29,911 nucleotides of DNA from an uncultured Eubacteriales bacterium (GTDB lineage: Bacteria; Bacillota; Clostridia; Christensenellales; Aristaeellaceae). The notes beneath the pieces are model-generated. The model worked only from the letters and a program-made list of their open reading frames with translations. It made no database searches and had not been told where the DNA came from. Every line of letters begins with the position of its first letter. The first letter of the stretch is position 1. Positions 1-7,088 of the stretch are shown here, piece after piece. Made by a program: the position numbers and the translations under genes. Location: contig USCR01000012.1 of assembly GCA_900553295.1 (NCBI GenBank), forward strand, positions 1 to 29,911, given 5' to 3'.

Positions 1-638
1 TCCACAAATCGCCAGCCGGGCGCGTCAAAGGGCGCGGCGGGAGGCAGGGAAGCAAACCACCCGGGAAGCTCCGCCAATCCCTTGGGCCAGCGCAGCACGG
101 GCAAGGCGCCCACCGTGAGCCGGGGACGGACCGAGGGAGGAAGCGGCGGTTTCCAGCAGCGGGCGGAAGTATCCGGCGCAGGTGCCGGGGAAGCGGAAGG
201 CGTGGGCCGCGCCGCATCCGGCCTGGAGGCGGGACGTTCCACCGGCACGGCCAGGTAGCGGGTAACGGCGTCCTCCAGCTGCCACAGGGGAGGCGTGCGC
301 GCCCCCAGCGGCCCATGGAGCAGCAGGGCGGGGGTGGGCCAGTCCGACACCACGGCCAGGGTGTGGTAAAGCTTGAACCCTCCGGGCAGGGGCAGGTTGT
401 CCCGGTAGCACTGTCCCCGCCCCTCTCCATCCAGGGGAGATACGCCCAGGTCCAGCACGGAGCCCGTCTCCGCGTCACCGGCCAGCAGCAGGATGCGCAC
501 GGCCCCTTTTCCGCCGGGCACCGCCATGCGCAGAGCCACGGTTCCCCGCCCGTGGCGAACCTCCAGCCGGGCATATCCCGCATGATTTCCTTCCCTGGAG
601 CGTAAAAGTATGTAACGGCGCGCGACGGCGCTTTCCAT
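1..638 (-). CDS. Uncharacterised protein, 3' end cut by the window edge
   Basis: The minus-strand frame stays open from an ATG at 638 to the window edge, about 212 residues with no stop. AGGGAGGTGG lies just upstream of the ATG. The N-terminal half (about residues 1-110) looks like a compact beta-rich domain with phrases such as GYARLEVRHGRG, VRILLLAGD and GSVLDLGVSPL. A Pro/Ala-rich linker (about 135-165) follows, and then a second segment. No signal peptide or membrane segment is visible. I do not recognise the family with certainty; similar 'GYARLE...VYLLxG...LG' domains occur in uncharacterised clostridial proteins, some of them linked to sporulation, but that link is only a memory-based impression. 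It is divergent from the lysis-type cassette that starts at 786. Confidence 0.6.
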   Translation of the reverse strand, partial: MESAVARRYILLRSREGNHAGYARLEVRHGRGTVALRMAVPGGKGAVRILLLAGDAETGSVLDLGVSPLDGEGRGQCYRDNLPLPGGFKLYHTLAVVSDWPTPALLLHGPLGARTPPLWQLEDAVTRYLAVPVERPASRPDAARPTPSASPAPAPDTSARCWKPPLPPSVRPRLTVGALPVLRWPKGLAELPGWFASLPPAAPFDAPGWRFV

Positions 639-785
639 GGCGAACCACCTCCCTTGTCTGTCAAGGGAACCTATGCCGCTGCGGATGCTTTCCATGCCTG
701 GAAAAGAAAAAAACCCCTTTTGGGGAGCATGAAGCGCTTCGAGGATTTACGCTGATGCTGCGCGAAGGGAAAAAGGGGGAATGCC

Positions 786-1499
786 ATGGACATGGAGCAA
801 ATGATCGCGGATTTTGAGGAAATGCTGGGCTGGCCCTATGCGAGCCCTGGCAGCAACGACCAGCAGGGCATTGACTGCTCAGGGGCCTTTGTGCGGGCAT
901 ACCGGTTGCAGGGCCAATCCCTCTACCACGGCAGCAACCGCATGGCGCGCACGGCCTGCGCCTGGCTGCGTCCGGCGGGGCAGGTGTTCCCCCGGCGGGG
1001 CATGGTGGCCTTCAAGGCCCGCGACAGCCAGCCGCCCCAGGCGTACCGTCCCGGGGGAGACTACTATGATCCGGAACTGCCGCAGGACTTTTACCACGTG
1101 GGACTGGTGGTATCCGCCGCGCCGCTGCGGCTGATTCACGCCACGCCGCCCTGCGTGCGCGCGGACGACAGCCTGCGGGGATGGACGCATTTGGGTTGGC
1201 TGAAGGAGTTTCCGCAAGAGGAGGGAAGCATGGAAGAACGCACGGTAACGGCCAGCACGGTGAATTTCCGGGCGGAACCCAGCACCAAGGCGCAGCTGCT
1301 GGACCGGATTCCCCAGGGAACCGTGCTGGAGACCGAGCAGGTGGATGCGGCATGGGTGCGCACCCAGTGGCAGGGGAAGACCGGTTACGTCATGGCGCAA
1401 TATCTTACCCCCGGACAGGAGGACACGGTGGCGCTGCCGCGGACGCTGCTGGAAAGCCTCCGGGAAGCGCTGAACCAGGCGCTGGGGGCGGAGGCATGA
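786..1499 (+). CDS. NlpC/P60 cell-wall hydrolase with C-terminal SH3b domain (endolysin-like)
   Basis: Predicted peptidoglycan endopeptidase of 237 residues. An N-terminal NlpC/P60 cysteine-peptidase domain (about 1-140) carries the nucleophile Cys31 in GIDCSGAFVRAY, the catalytic His104 in FYHVGLVV, and His118 as the likely third polar residue. A bacterial SH3 domain (about 152-208) contains the typical VNFRAEPS and GYVMAQYL strands and should bind the wall. There is no signal peptide, as expected for an endolysin released by a holin. The start at 786 is preceded by AAGGGGGA; the ATG at 781 is in another frame. The stop overlaps the next ATG by four bases (ATGA). The gene heads a three-gene set ending in a holin, so a role in lysis or holin-mediated export is inferred. 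An internal start at 1230 could make the SH3b domain alone. Confidence 0.85.
   Translation: MDMEQMIADFEEMLGWPYASPGSNDQQGIDCSGAFVRAYRLQGQSLYHGSNRMARTACAWLRPAGQVFPRRGMVAFKARDSQPPQAYRPGGDYYDPELPQDFYHVGLVVSAAPLRLIHATPPCVRADDSLRGWTHLGWLKEFPQEEGSMEERTVTASTVNFRAEPSTKAQLLDRIPQGTVLETEQVDAAWVRTQWQGKTGYVMAQYLTPGQEDTVALPRTLLESLREALNQALGAEA
1219..1232 (+). promoter_or_regulatory. Internal Shine-Dalgarno and ATG inside the endolysin-like gene
   Basis: AGGAGGG at 1219-1225 is followed four bases later by an in-frame ATG at 1230 (Met149). Initiation here would give a separate 89-residue polypeptide consisting essentially of the SH3b domain. Several phage endolysins are known to use internal starts to make extra wall-binding subunits. 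Use of this site here is inferred from position and strength only. Confidence 0.5.
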
Positions 1500-1756
1500 C
1501 CGTCTGGCCGGCTATCATCAGCGCCCTGTGCGCGCTGCTGGGGACCCTGGCGGGCTTTTGCGCCACGGTGCGGCGGCAGGCGGCGGACATGGCGCAGATA
1601 CGCTCCCGGCTGGACTGTCTGACGGAGCTGGGGGAGGAGATCCGCCGGGAGCAGCGCCGCATGGCGGAGCTCTCGGTGGAGATGGTCCAGCGTCTGGCCC
1701 GGGAGGAGGAAGCGGTGGCGCAGGCGCATCGGCGGCTGGACCGCTTCGTAAACTGA
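1496..1756 (+). CDS. Small membrane/coiled-coil protein of the lysis cassette
   Basis: 86 residues beginning MTVWPAIISALCALLG, with one hydrophobic segment (about residues 4-25). A long charged, Arg/Glu-rich helix with heptad-like spacing follows (about 30-86). The start overlaps the upstream stop in ATGA, which implies translational coupling. Size, topology and position between an endolysin-like gene and a holin suggest an accessory lysis protein, comparable in role to the small helical proteins beside Gram-positive phage holins (for example XhlA). However, XhlA carries its membrane segment at the C-terminus, so homology is not claimed. Confidence 0.65.
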   Translation: MTVWPAIISALCALLGTLAGFCATVRRQAADMAQIRSRLDCLTELGEEIRREQRRMAELSVEMVQRLAREEEAVAQAHRRLDRFVN

Positions 1757-1775
1757 GGGGAAAGGAGGCGGATGT

Positions 1776-1973
1776 ATGCAGCAATCGCGTTTTCGCAGCA
1801 AGGCTGCCTGGGCGTCGCTGCTCTCGTTGGTGGGCTTATGCCTGGCCAACTTCGGCATCTATGAGCGCCTGGGGATTACCTCGGAGGTGTGGCAAACGCT
1901 CACCACGGCGCTGCTGGCCACGTTAACGGCCTTTGGCGTGCTGAACAATCCCACCGACGGGGAAAACTTTTAG
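1776..1973 (+). CDS. phi-LC3-family phage holin
   Basis: 65 residues. Two hydrophobic stretches (about 11-27 and 41-56) are separated by a short segment with an amphipathic character, and the protein ends in GVLNNPTDGENF. The Asn/Asp-Pro-Thr motif after the second membrane segment is typical of the small phi-LC3-like holins (phage_holin_1). Such holins form membrane pores that let an endolysin reach the wall. AAAGGAGGCGG precedes the ATG. It is the last gene of the three-gene cassette and is followed within ten bases by a strong terminator. It could serve lysis, toxin or enzyme release, or be a prophage remnant. Confidence 0.8.
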   Translation: MQQSRFRSKAAWASLLSLVGLCLANFGIYERLGITSEVWQTLTTALLATLTAFGVLNNPTDGENF

Positions 1974-1981
1974 GTGGCCAT

Positions 1982-2020
1982 GGCGGTGAAGGAGCAAAGG
2001 TTCCTACGCCGCCTTTTTTT
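1982..2020 (+). terminator. Intrinsic terminator after the holin
   Basis: A 12-position stem (1982-1993 with 2002-2013) has one mismatch and one G-T pair, and is followed directly by seven T (2014-2020). It closes the lysis-type cassette and separates it from the promoter at 2034. Confidence 0.85.
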
Positions 2021-2033
2021 CATGCGGCGAAAT

Positions 2034-2062
2034 TTGGTAAAACCCCGCGAATATGCTATAAT
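2034..2062 (+). promoter_or_regulatory. Sigma-A-type promoter for the Cys-cluster/methyltransferase pair
   Basis: TTGGTA (2034-2039), a 17-base spacer and a perfect TATAAT (2057-2062). The expected transcript starts near 2069, upstream of the ATG at 2109. This supports 2109 over earlier in-frame ATGs as the real start. Confidence 0.8.
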
Positions 2063-2108
2063 GGGAAAAAACGCCGCGTTGCGGCGGGAAAGCGGGGAAA
2101 CGCCATCC

Positions 2109-2612
2109 ATGGATCGATTGCCTGCGCTGTGGGAAGCCCGTGCCATGCTGGAAAACCTGACGCCTCTCAAGTCCGACTGCGGAAAGCGCTGCGGGCATGC
2201 CTGCTGCCAATCCCCGGCCGGGGAGGAGCGGGGCATGCTGCTCTTTCCTGGGGAGGCGGAGTATTACCGGGACCGGGAGGGCTACCGGCTGGTGCCCTGC
2301 GCCCAGGGAACGCTGCTGATTTGCCCGGGACGCTGCCGGCGGGAGGAGCGGCCGTTGAGCTGCCGGCTTTTTCCCTTGCTGCCCCTGATACGGCAGGGCG
2401 GCGTAATCCCGGCCATGGACCGGCGGGGGCGGAGCGTATGCCCCCTGGTGCGGCAGGGCATGGAGGCGCTGGACCCCGCCTTTGTGGCGGCGGTGGCGCG
2501 GGCGGGCGAAGTCCTGCTGGCGGAAGCGGAGCAGGCGGCTTTTTTACGGATGTTGACGGCGGAACAGGATGAATGGGCGCGCCTGAGCCAGGCGCTGGGG
2601 GCGGAAAGATGA
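2109..2612 (+). CDS. YkgJ-like cysteine-cluster protein (putative Zn/Fe-S binding)
   Basis: 167 residues from the ATG at 2109. In-frame ATGs further upstream lie at or before the promoter and are rejected. Cysteines cluster as in the YkgJ/UPF0153 family: C24, C28 and C32-C33 in SDCGKRCGHACC, then C64, C72, C76 and C85, the last in RPLSCRLFP, and C111. The RP..CR.FP phrase is a hallmark of this family, whose members bind metal (Zn or an Fe-S cluster) and have no settled reaction. The protein is probably cytoplasmic, with no signal peptide. The stop overlaps the start of the DNA methyltransferase (ATGA), so the two are translationally coupled. Confidence 0.75.
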   Translation: MDRLPALWEARAMLENLTPLKSDCGKRCGHACCQSPAGEERGMLLFPGEAEYYRDREGYRLVPCAQGTLLICPGRCRREERPLSCRLFPLLPLIRQGGVIPAMDRRGRSVCPLVRQGMEALDPAFVAAVARAGEVLLAEAEQAAFLRMLTAEQDEWARLSQALGAER

Positions 2613-3823
2613 GCTTTGAAATGACGCACTTGGGCCGGGAATGCCACGGAAAAGGCGACCGGGGGACGCTCCTGATGGGCGACGGCAGCCGCGGAGAGCT
2701 GGTGGTGGCCTGGGCGGGACAGGCGCAATGCGTGTATGTGGACCCGCCCTTTCAGACGGGAAATGATTTTGTCCGCCGGCAACCCATTGGTGAGGAAGGC
2801 TGGGAAAAGGGCAAGCCTTTTCTAACCCTGGCCGGTTACGGGGACAAGTGGGACCGGCAGGCCTATGTGGAGCTGCTTACGGGCCTGGCGGACTGCGGCC
2901 GGAGCCTGCTGGGGGATACGGGCGTGTTCTACATGCACCTGGACTGGCGGGGCAGCGCGCTGGCACGCCTGGCCTGCGACCAGGTGTTTGGGGAAAAGGC
3001 GTTCATGAATGAGATCATCTGGGCCTATGAGACCGGGGGCCGGGCGCAGCGCCACTTCAGCCGCAAGCATGACACCATCCTGATGTATGCGGCGGGGAAG
3101 CATCCGCACTTTGACCTGACCCGGGTGCCCATCGGGCGGCATGGCAACCGGCAGAACCATCTGCGCCGTACCATGGACGAACAGGGCCGGCCCTGCCGCA
3201 CCATACGCAGCGGCGGCAAGCTCTACCGTTATTACGATGACGAGCCCGTATACCCCACCGACGTATGGACCGACGTGCCGCACCTGCAGCAGCGGGACCC
3301 CGCCCGCACAGGCTGGCCCACCCAGAAGCCCATACGCCTGCTCAGCCGGTTGATTCGCCCGGTGTGCCAACCAGGGGATCTGGTGGCGGATCTGTGCTGC
3401 GGCAGCGGCACCACCCTGGCCGCGGCCCTGGAAGAGGGCTGCCGCTTCCTGGGCGTGGATAGCAGCGGCGCGGCCTGCGCCCTGACCCGCAAGCGCCTGC
3501 TGGGCACGGACATGACCCTGGACATACCCTGCGCCGGTACGGCGGCGACCCTGGCCGGAGAGGTGCACCCCGCGGGGATTACCCTCACGGCCTATACGCC
3601 CGCGCCCCACGGGGAAATGCCGGAGCTTCACGGCCTGGATGCCCTGGAACAGTGGTCCGCCGGCCGCGTGCGGGAGGGATGCTTTTACCCCGCGTATTCC
3701 TTTGCACGCTCCGGGGCGGCGCCGGCGCTCCCGCAGAGCTGCTTCCTCCCCGGCGGAGAAGGCGAACTGGCGGTGGAGACCATCGACCTGTGGGGGGAAA
3801 AACGCCTGTTCCTGTACCGGTAG
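2609..3823 (+). CDS. Site-specific DNA methyltransferase (N4/N6 type, orphan)
   Basis: 404 residues from the ATG overlapping the previous stop. Catalytic motif IV, DPPF, lies at residues 45-48, and the SAM-binding motif DLCCGSGTT at about 261-269. The order catalytic-then-SAM is that of beta-class amino-methyltransferases (adenine-N6 or cytosine-N4). TGWPTQKPIRLLSRLI (about 234-249) is the characteristic 'TQKP' element of the N6_N4 family. The last 110 residues after the SAM domain are not recognised. No restriction endonuclease or specificity subunit is adjacent, so this looks like a solitary methyltransferase; its target sequence cannot be predicted. Coupling to a Cys-cluster protein is unusual. 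Confidence 0.85.
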   Translation: MSFEMTHLGRECHGKGDRGTLLMGDGSRGELVVAWAGQAQCVYVDPPFQTGNDFVRRQPIGEEGWEKGKPFLTLAGYGDKWDRQAYVELLTGLADCGRSLLGDTGVFYMHLDWRGSALARLACDQVFGEKAFMNEIIWAYETGGRAQRHFSRKHDTILMYAAGKHPHFDLTRVPIGRHGNRQNHLRRTMDEQGRPCRTIRSGGKLYRYYDDEPVYPTDVWTDVPHLQQRDPARTGWPTQKPIRLLSRLIRPVCQPGDLVADLCCGSGTTLAAALEEGCRFLGVDSSGAACALTRKRLLGTDMTLDIPCAGTAATLAGEVHPAGITLTAYTPAPHGEMPELHGLDALEQWSAGRVREGCFYPAYSFARSGAAPALPQSCFLPGGEGELAVETIDLWGEKRLFLYR

Positions 3824-3866
3824 CCTTCCTGGGTGAAGGTTGCATGAAATCTCCTCAAAAGCGGGG

Positions 3867-3904
3867 GGCGCGCCTTGACGCGCCTTGCCTGGGTGGCTTA
3901 TAAT
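3867..3904 (+). promoter_or_regulatory. degV promoter with an overlapping repeat operator candidate
   Basis: TTGACG (3875-3880), an 18-base spacer and TATAAT (3899-3904). The -35 box is embedded in a 6-bp inverted repeat, GGCGCG/CGCGCC (3867-3872, 3879-3884). The same stretch also reads as a tandem CGCGCCTTG repeated with a 10-base period (3869-3877, 3879-3887). The promoter is strong evidence; a repressor site is inference. Confidence 0.75.
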
Positions 3905-3941
3905 GCATATAATCCCGAATGTGGAAGAGGGGGGTTTTCTT

Positions 3942-4799
3942 GTGTTTGACATTCAAGGCGAAAAAGTTGCGCTGGTGACGGATACTTCCTGCGACCTGAG
4001 TGACGAACAGCTGACGCGTTACGATATTTCCATGGTGTCCCTGCGTGTGGTTGCCTCCACGGGTGAATTCCGCGACCGGACGGAGATCAACCAGGAAGAA
4101 ATGTATGACCTGCTGAAAACGGAGCTGCCCAAAACCTCCCTGCCCCTGCCGGAGGACATCACCGCCCTGTATGGCAGCCTGCGGGACCGGGGCTGCACCC
4201 GGGTGCTGCACATTTCCATCTCCGCCGGGCTCAGCGGCACGTACAACATGTGCCGCATGCTGGCCGAGGAGGCCGAGGGCATCCGCGTGGATGTGGTGGA
4301 CAGCCGCACCCTCAGCTGTGGGCTGGGGCTATTGGTGCTCACCGCGGCGGAGATGCTGGAGGCGGGCCATCCCGTGGAGGAAGTGATTGCCGCCCTGGAG
4401 GAAAAGCGGAAGACGCAGCTGGGCTGCTTTGTGATCCGCACCCTGGAATATCTGCGCAAGGGTGGACGCATTGGCCTGGTGGAGGGCGTGGTTGGCTCCA
4501 TTTTGCAGATCAAGCCTGTGATCTACGTCAACCCCGATGGCGTGTATCAAACCCTGAATAAGGCGCGGGGCTTTGGCAACGCCATTGAAACCATGTTCAT
4601 GGAGTTTGTTCGCCGGTATCAGGGCCGCCCGGTACGCCTGGCGGTGGTGCATGGCAACTCGCTGGCGGACGCCGAGAAATTCCTGGAGCGGCTCAAGGAA
4701 AAGTTGGACGTGTGCTCCGCTTTCGTATCGCCGGTGAGCCCCGTACTGGCCATTCACACGGGGCCCGGTCTGGTAGGCGCCATCGTTCAGGACGCATAA
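3942..4799 (+). CDS. DegV family fatty-acid-binding protein
   Basis: 285 residues starting at a GTG at 3942, with AGGGGGG upstream and the promoter at 3875-3904. An upstream ATG at 3885 would precede the transcription start. N-terminal VALVTDTSCDLSDEQL and then ISAGLSGTYNMC are typical of the DegV lipid-binding fold, as are LEYLRKGGRIG and the C-terminal HTGPGLVGAIV. DegV/FakB proteins bind a fatty acid and, in Gram-positives, can present it to the kinase FakA for phosphorylation and entry into phospholipid synthesis. No fakA is visible here. The gene is monocistronic between its own promoter and terminator. Length is usual for the family. Confidence 0.9.
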   Translation: MFDIQGEKVALVTDTSCDLSDEQLTRYDISMVSLRVVASTGEFRDRTEINQEEMYDLLKTELPKTSLPLPEDITALYGSLRDRGCTRVLHISISAGLSGTYNMCRMLAEEAEGIRVDVVDSRTLSCGLGLLVLTAAEMLEAGHPVEEVIAALEEKRKTQLGCFVIRTLEYLRKGGRIGLVEGVVGSILQIKPVIYVNPDGVYQTLNKARGFGNAIETMFMEFVRRYQGRPVRLAVVHGNSLADAEKFLERLKEKLDVCSAFVSPVSPVLAIHTGPGLVGAIVQDA

Positions 4800-4800
4800 G

Positions 4801-4851
4801 AAAAAAGGCTGGAACAGCGGACGCATGCATCGTGTTCCAGCCTTCTTTTTT
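4801..4851. terminator. Bidirectional intrinsic terminator between degV and the PepSY gene
   Basis: A perfect 12-bp stem (4805-4816 with 4833-4844) has A6 on its left (4801-4806) and a T run on its right (4846-4851). It can therefore end degV on the plus strand and the PepSY gene at 4857 on the minus strand. Confidence 0.85.
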
Positions 4852-4856
4852 ATGCT

Positions 4857-5963
4857 TTAGTCGTCATCATGATCGTCGTCATGATCGTCGTCATGATCGT
4901 CGTCATCATGGTCGTCATCGCGGTCGTCATCGCGGTCATCGTCGCGGTCGTAACGGTCGTCATCATCGCGGTCATAGCGATCATCGTCGTCGTCATATCC
5001 ACGGGAGGAGGAGCTACCGGAAGAGGCACTTCCCTGGCCTTCCAGCTCCCAATCCAGAATGGCGCCGGTCTGGGCGTCAATCTCAAAGTCATACCGGTTG
5101 TTTCCGTTGATGACGGTACCTTCGTATACGGTGCGCCCGTCATCGCGGTCCACTTCGTGCACGGAGGCCTGGCCGCCGCCGGCCTTGTTCACGGCAATTT
5201 CACTGGCCTTGCTGGTGCCGATCAGGCCGCTCTGCGCCGCGGAAGAGGCGCTGGAAGCCGTACCGGTGCTGCTGGACGCCGTGGGAACGGGCTGGCTGGA
5301 GGACTTTGCGTACCACTCCAGGAAGCGGCCAGTGGCGGCATCCACCTCAAATTCATACCGGACGTTTCCGCTTGCGATTTCGCCCTCAAAAATCACCCGG
5401 CCGTCGTCGGTGTCCTGGTCCAGGGAGACCAGCGTCCCCCCGGGAACACGCGCCAGGGCCAGGGCCTGCACGCTGGCCAGGGTCTGCGCTCCGGCGGTTT
5501 GCGCGGAGGCGTACAGCAAGTCGCGCTGCGTCACGGTGCCGGTCTCGGGGTTCACGGCCGCCACACCGCTGAAGCTGGGCGTGGTGAAGGCCACTTTATA
5601 GCTGCTGAGGCCGTCGTCGGTATCCAGCCACACAAAGTCCACGGAGGCATCGGGATACATGGCCTGCACCTTGGCCTGGGCGTCTTCCTTGCTCAGGGTA
5701 ACCGTTGCGCTGCCATTGTCGTTGCGCTGCTCGTATTCCACGCGCTGGAGCTGCTGGGTGGCGGGATCAATCAAAATTTCCACAAACTCCTGGCTGCTGT
5801 CCACCCAATATTCAAAGGACGTGAACCCGTCCTCCTTTTCCTGGGAAATCAGCACGGCGCTTTCGGGCACCAGAGACTGGGCCAAGGCCGCGGCGTCGCT
5901 TTCAGACAGGGCCGGGACAGCGAACATAGAGGCGGCCAGCAGGGAACAGAAAAATCTTTTCAT
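4857..5963 (-). CDS. Secreted PepSY-repeat protein with Asp/His-rich C-terminal tail
   Basis: 368 residues. A Sec signal peptide (MKRFFCSLLAASMFAVPALS) precedes three PepSY-like repeats, recognisable by the closing 'Y.VxF/FEVDAATG' strand. They end near AVNPETGTV, FEVDAATGRFLEWY and FEIDAQTGAILDWE. A Ser/Thr-rich linker sits between repeats two and three. The last 47 residues hold about 33 Asp and 4 His in runs such as DDDHDDDDH, interspersed with Arg and Tyr near the start of the tail. PepSY domains act outside the membrane and often modulate a partner protease or sensor. GGAG lies nine bases before the ATG at 5963. The gene is downstream of its paralogue (6094-7050) and beside a two-component system, so sensing or buffering of divalent cations is a reasonable inference, not a proof. 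Confidence 0.8.
   Translation of the reverse strand: MKRFFCSLLAASMFAVPALSESDAAALAQSLVPESAVLISQEKEDGFTSFEYWVDSSQEFVEILIDPATQQLQRVEYEQRNDNGSATVTLSKEDAQAKVQAMYPDASVDFVWLDTDDGLSSYKVAFTTPSFSGVAAVNPETGTVTQRDLLYASAQTAGAQTLASVQALALARVPGGTLVSLDQDTDDGRVIFEGEIASGNVRYEFEVDAATGRFLEWYAKSSSQPVPTASSSTGTASSASSAAQSGLIGTSKASEIAVNKAGGGQASVHEVDRDDGRTVYEGTVINGNNRYDFEIDAQTGAILDWELEGQGSASSGSSSSRGYDDDDDRYDRDDDDRYDRDDDRDDDRDDDHDDDDHDDDHDDDHDDD
4860..4911 (-). repeat. 12-bp tandem repeat encoding the Asp/His tail
   Basis: On the plus strand, ATCGTCGTCATG repeats at 4872, 4884 and (last base changed) 4896, preceded by the variant GTCGTCATCATG at 4860. Each unit codes for three Asp and one His on the minus strand. Less regular GAC/GAT/CGC triplets continue to about 5000. 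Such repeats can change length by slippage in 4-residue steps without breaking the frame. Confidence 0.8.
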
Positions 5964-6040
5964 GAGAACCAGCTCCTTTGCATCATGGATGTTTTCGGGA
6001 TCGTGCGGAAGCGGATAACCCGCTGCCGGTGGAAGGGCCT

Positions 6041-6061
6041 GCCGGATGCGGGCCATCCGGC
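6041..6061. other. Perfect hairpin between the two PepSY genes
   Basis: GCCGGATG (6041-6048) pairs with CATCCGGC (6054-6061) over a 5-base loop in the 130-base gap between the paralogous genes. No T tract follows on the minus strand, so it is not a standard terminator. It may protect or partly attenuate the transcript; the function is unknown. Confidence 0.5.
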
Positions 6062-6093
6062 GGTGGGGTGAGAGCGGTGAGTCTCCAGGGACG

Positions 6094-7050
6094 TCAGTCG
6101 TCCAACTCCTGCTCCCATTTGAGGATTTCGCCGCTTTGGGCGTCGATTTCCAGTTCATACTCGTAGTTGTTGTAGATGGCTTCCACTTCGTAAACCTGGC
6201 GGCCGTGCTCCCGGTCCAGCTTGATGCTGGTGACCTGACCGCCGCCAATCTCCTGCTGGGCAATCTCCATGGCCTTGGCGGTACCGATGAGGCCGCTACT
6301 GGACGTGGAGGCATCGTCGGAAGAAGCGGGTATGGGGGAGATGCTGGGTTCTGCGGTGCGCTGGGGAGGGGTGTTGGGGTCCAGTAGCCGCTTCTCAATA
6401 TCAAAGAAGGTCATCGTTTCCGGGTCCAGCTCAAAGGTAACGCGCATGTCGGTACCGTACTCGTTCACAACCGCATCGCCGTCATAGATCAGCCGGCCAT
6501 CATCCAGTTCCGGGACCAGGAAGGAGATGCTGCACTCGGGCCATTGGGCCAGGACGGCTTCCTGGGCGGATTGGAGTGAGAGGTTGCCCATGGCGATGTA
6601 GTACAGTTCCCGCTTCATCAGCATACCGGTGGCGGCGTTCACCTTCGTGACGCCTGTAAACTCCGCCGTAGTGAAAACGATTTCGTAGTAGTAGCGTCGG
6701 TCATCGGTATCGGATTTGATGTAGGCGATGGAAGCGTCCGGGTACAGCTGCAGCAACTTGGCCTGGGCTTCGGCTTCAGTAAGGACCATGCTGGTGCCTC
6801 CATCATCGCCCTGCAATTCAAACTCGTCCAGAACGAGTTGATGCAAGGTAGGGTCATAAAAATTTTCCATGATCTCATTGCTTTTGGGCAGCCAGAAGGT
6901 TGTTTTTTGCAGCCCGTCCTCCATCTCCTGGGAAAGCATCTGGGCGCTGCTATCGGAGTAGGCTGGCGCCAGGGTGTCGGAAACCTGCTGGGCCAGGGCG
7001 GGGAAGGCCATCAAGCACAGGAGGGTCACCAGGCATAGCATCTTTTTCAT
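6094..7050 (-). CDS. Secreted PepSY-repeat protein (paralogue of the 4857-5963 product)
   Basis: 318 residues from the ATG at 7050, starting MKKMLCLVTLLCLMAFPALA, a clear Sec signal peptide. Three PepSY-like units follow. The first ends near VTKVNAATGML, the second near VTFELDPETMTF, and the third near YELEIDAQSGEILKWE. A Ser/Pro-rich linker with SGLIGTAKAMEIA precedes the last repeat; the same phrase, SGLIGTSKASEIA, occurs in the downstream paralogue, showing duplication. It lacks the Asp/His tail and ends EQELDD. Its GGAG is 12 bases from the ATG, a rather long spacing. It is divergent from an OmpR-type response regulator gene whose likely binding sites overlap its promoter. Confidence 0.8.
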   Translation of the reverse strand: MKKMLCLVTLLCLMAFPALAQQVSDTLAPAYSDSSAQMLSQEMEDGLQKTTFWLPKSNEIMENFYDPTLHQLVLDEFELQGDDGGTSMVLTEAEAQAKLLQLYPDASIAYIKSDTDDRRYYYEIVFTTAEFTGVTKVNAATGMLMKRELYYIAMGNLSLQSAQEAVLAQWPECSISFLVPELDDGRLIYDGDAVVNEYGTDMRVTFELDPETMTFFDIEKRLLDPNTPPQRTAEPSISPIPASSDDASTSSSGLIGTAKAMEIAQQEIGGGQVTSIKLDREHGRQVYEVEAIYNNYEYELEIDAQSGEILKWEQELDD

Positions 7051-7088
7051 AAGGGGTTTCAGCTCCTTTATTTTTTGTTTGCAAGGTG

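Noticed and set aside
688..720. Small CCCC-TTTT-GGGG hairpin with a T run on the minus strand
   Set aside because: The stem is only four base pairs and no minus-strand gene ends there, so it is unlikely to be a terminator.
786..1973. Whole prophage
   Set aside because: No integrase, portal, terminase, capsid or tail gene is visible on either strand; only the lysis-type cassette is present.
4860..5000. Possible CRISPR-like repeat array
   Set aside because: The repeats are 12 bases, contiguous without spacers, in frame with a coding gene and explained by the Asp/His tail.
4869..6071. A 400-residue open frame on the plus strand opposite the Asp/His-tail PepSY gene
   Set aside because: It is the antisense of repetitive GC-rich coding sequence, starts with a run of Ile/Val made by the repeat, and has no ribosome site or recognisable domain.
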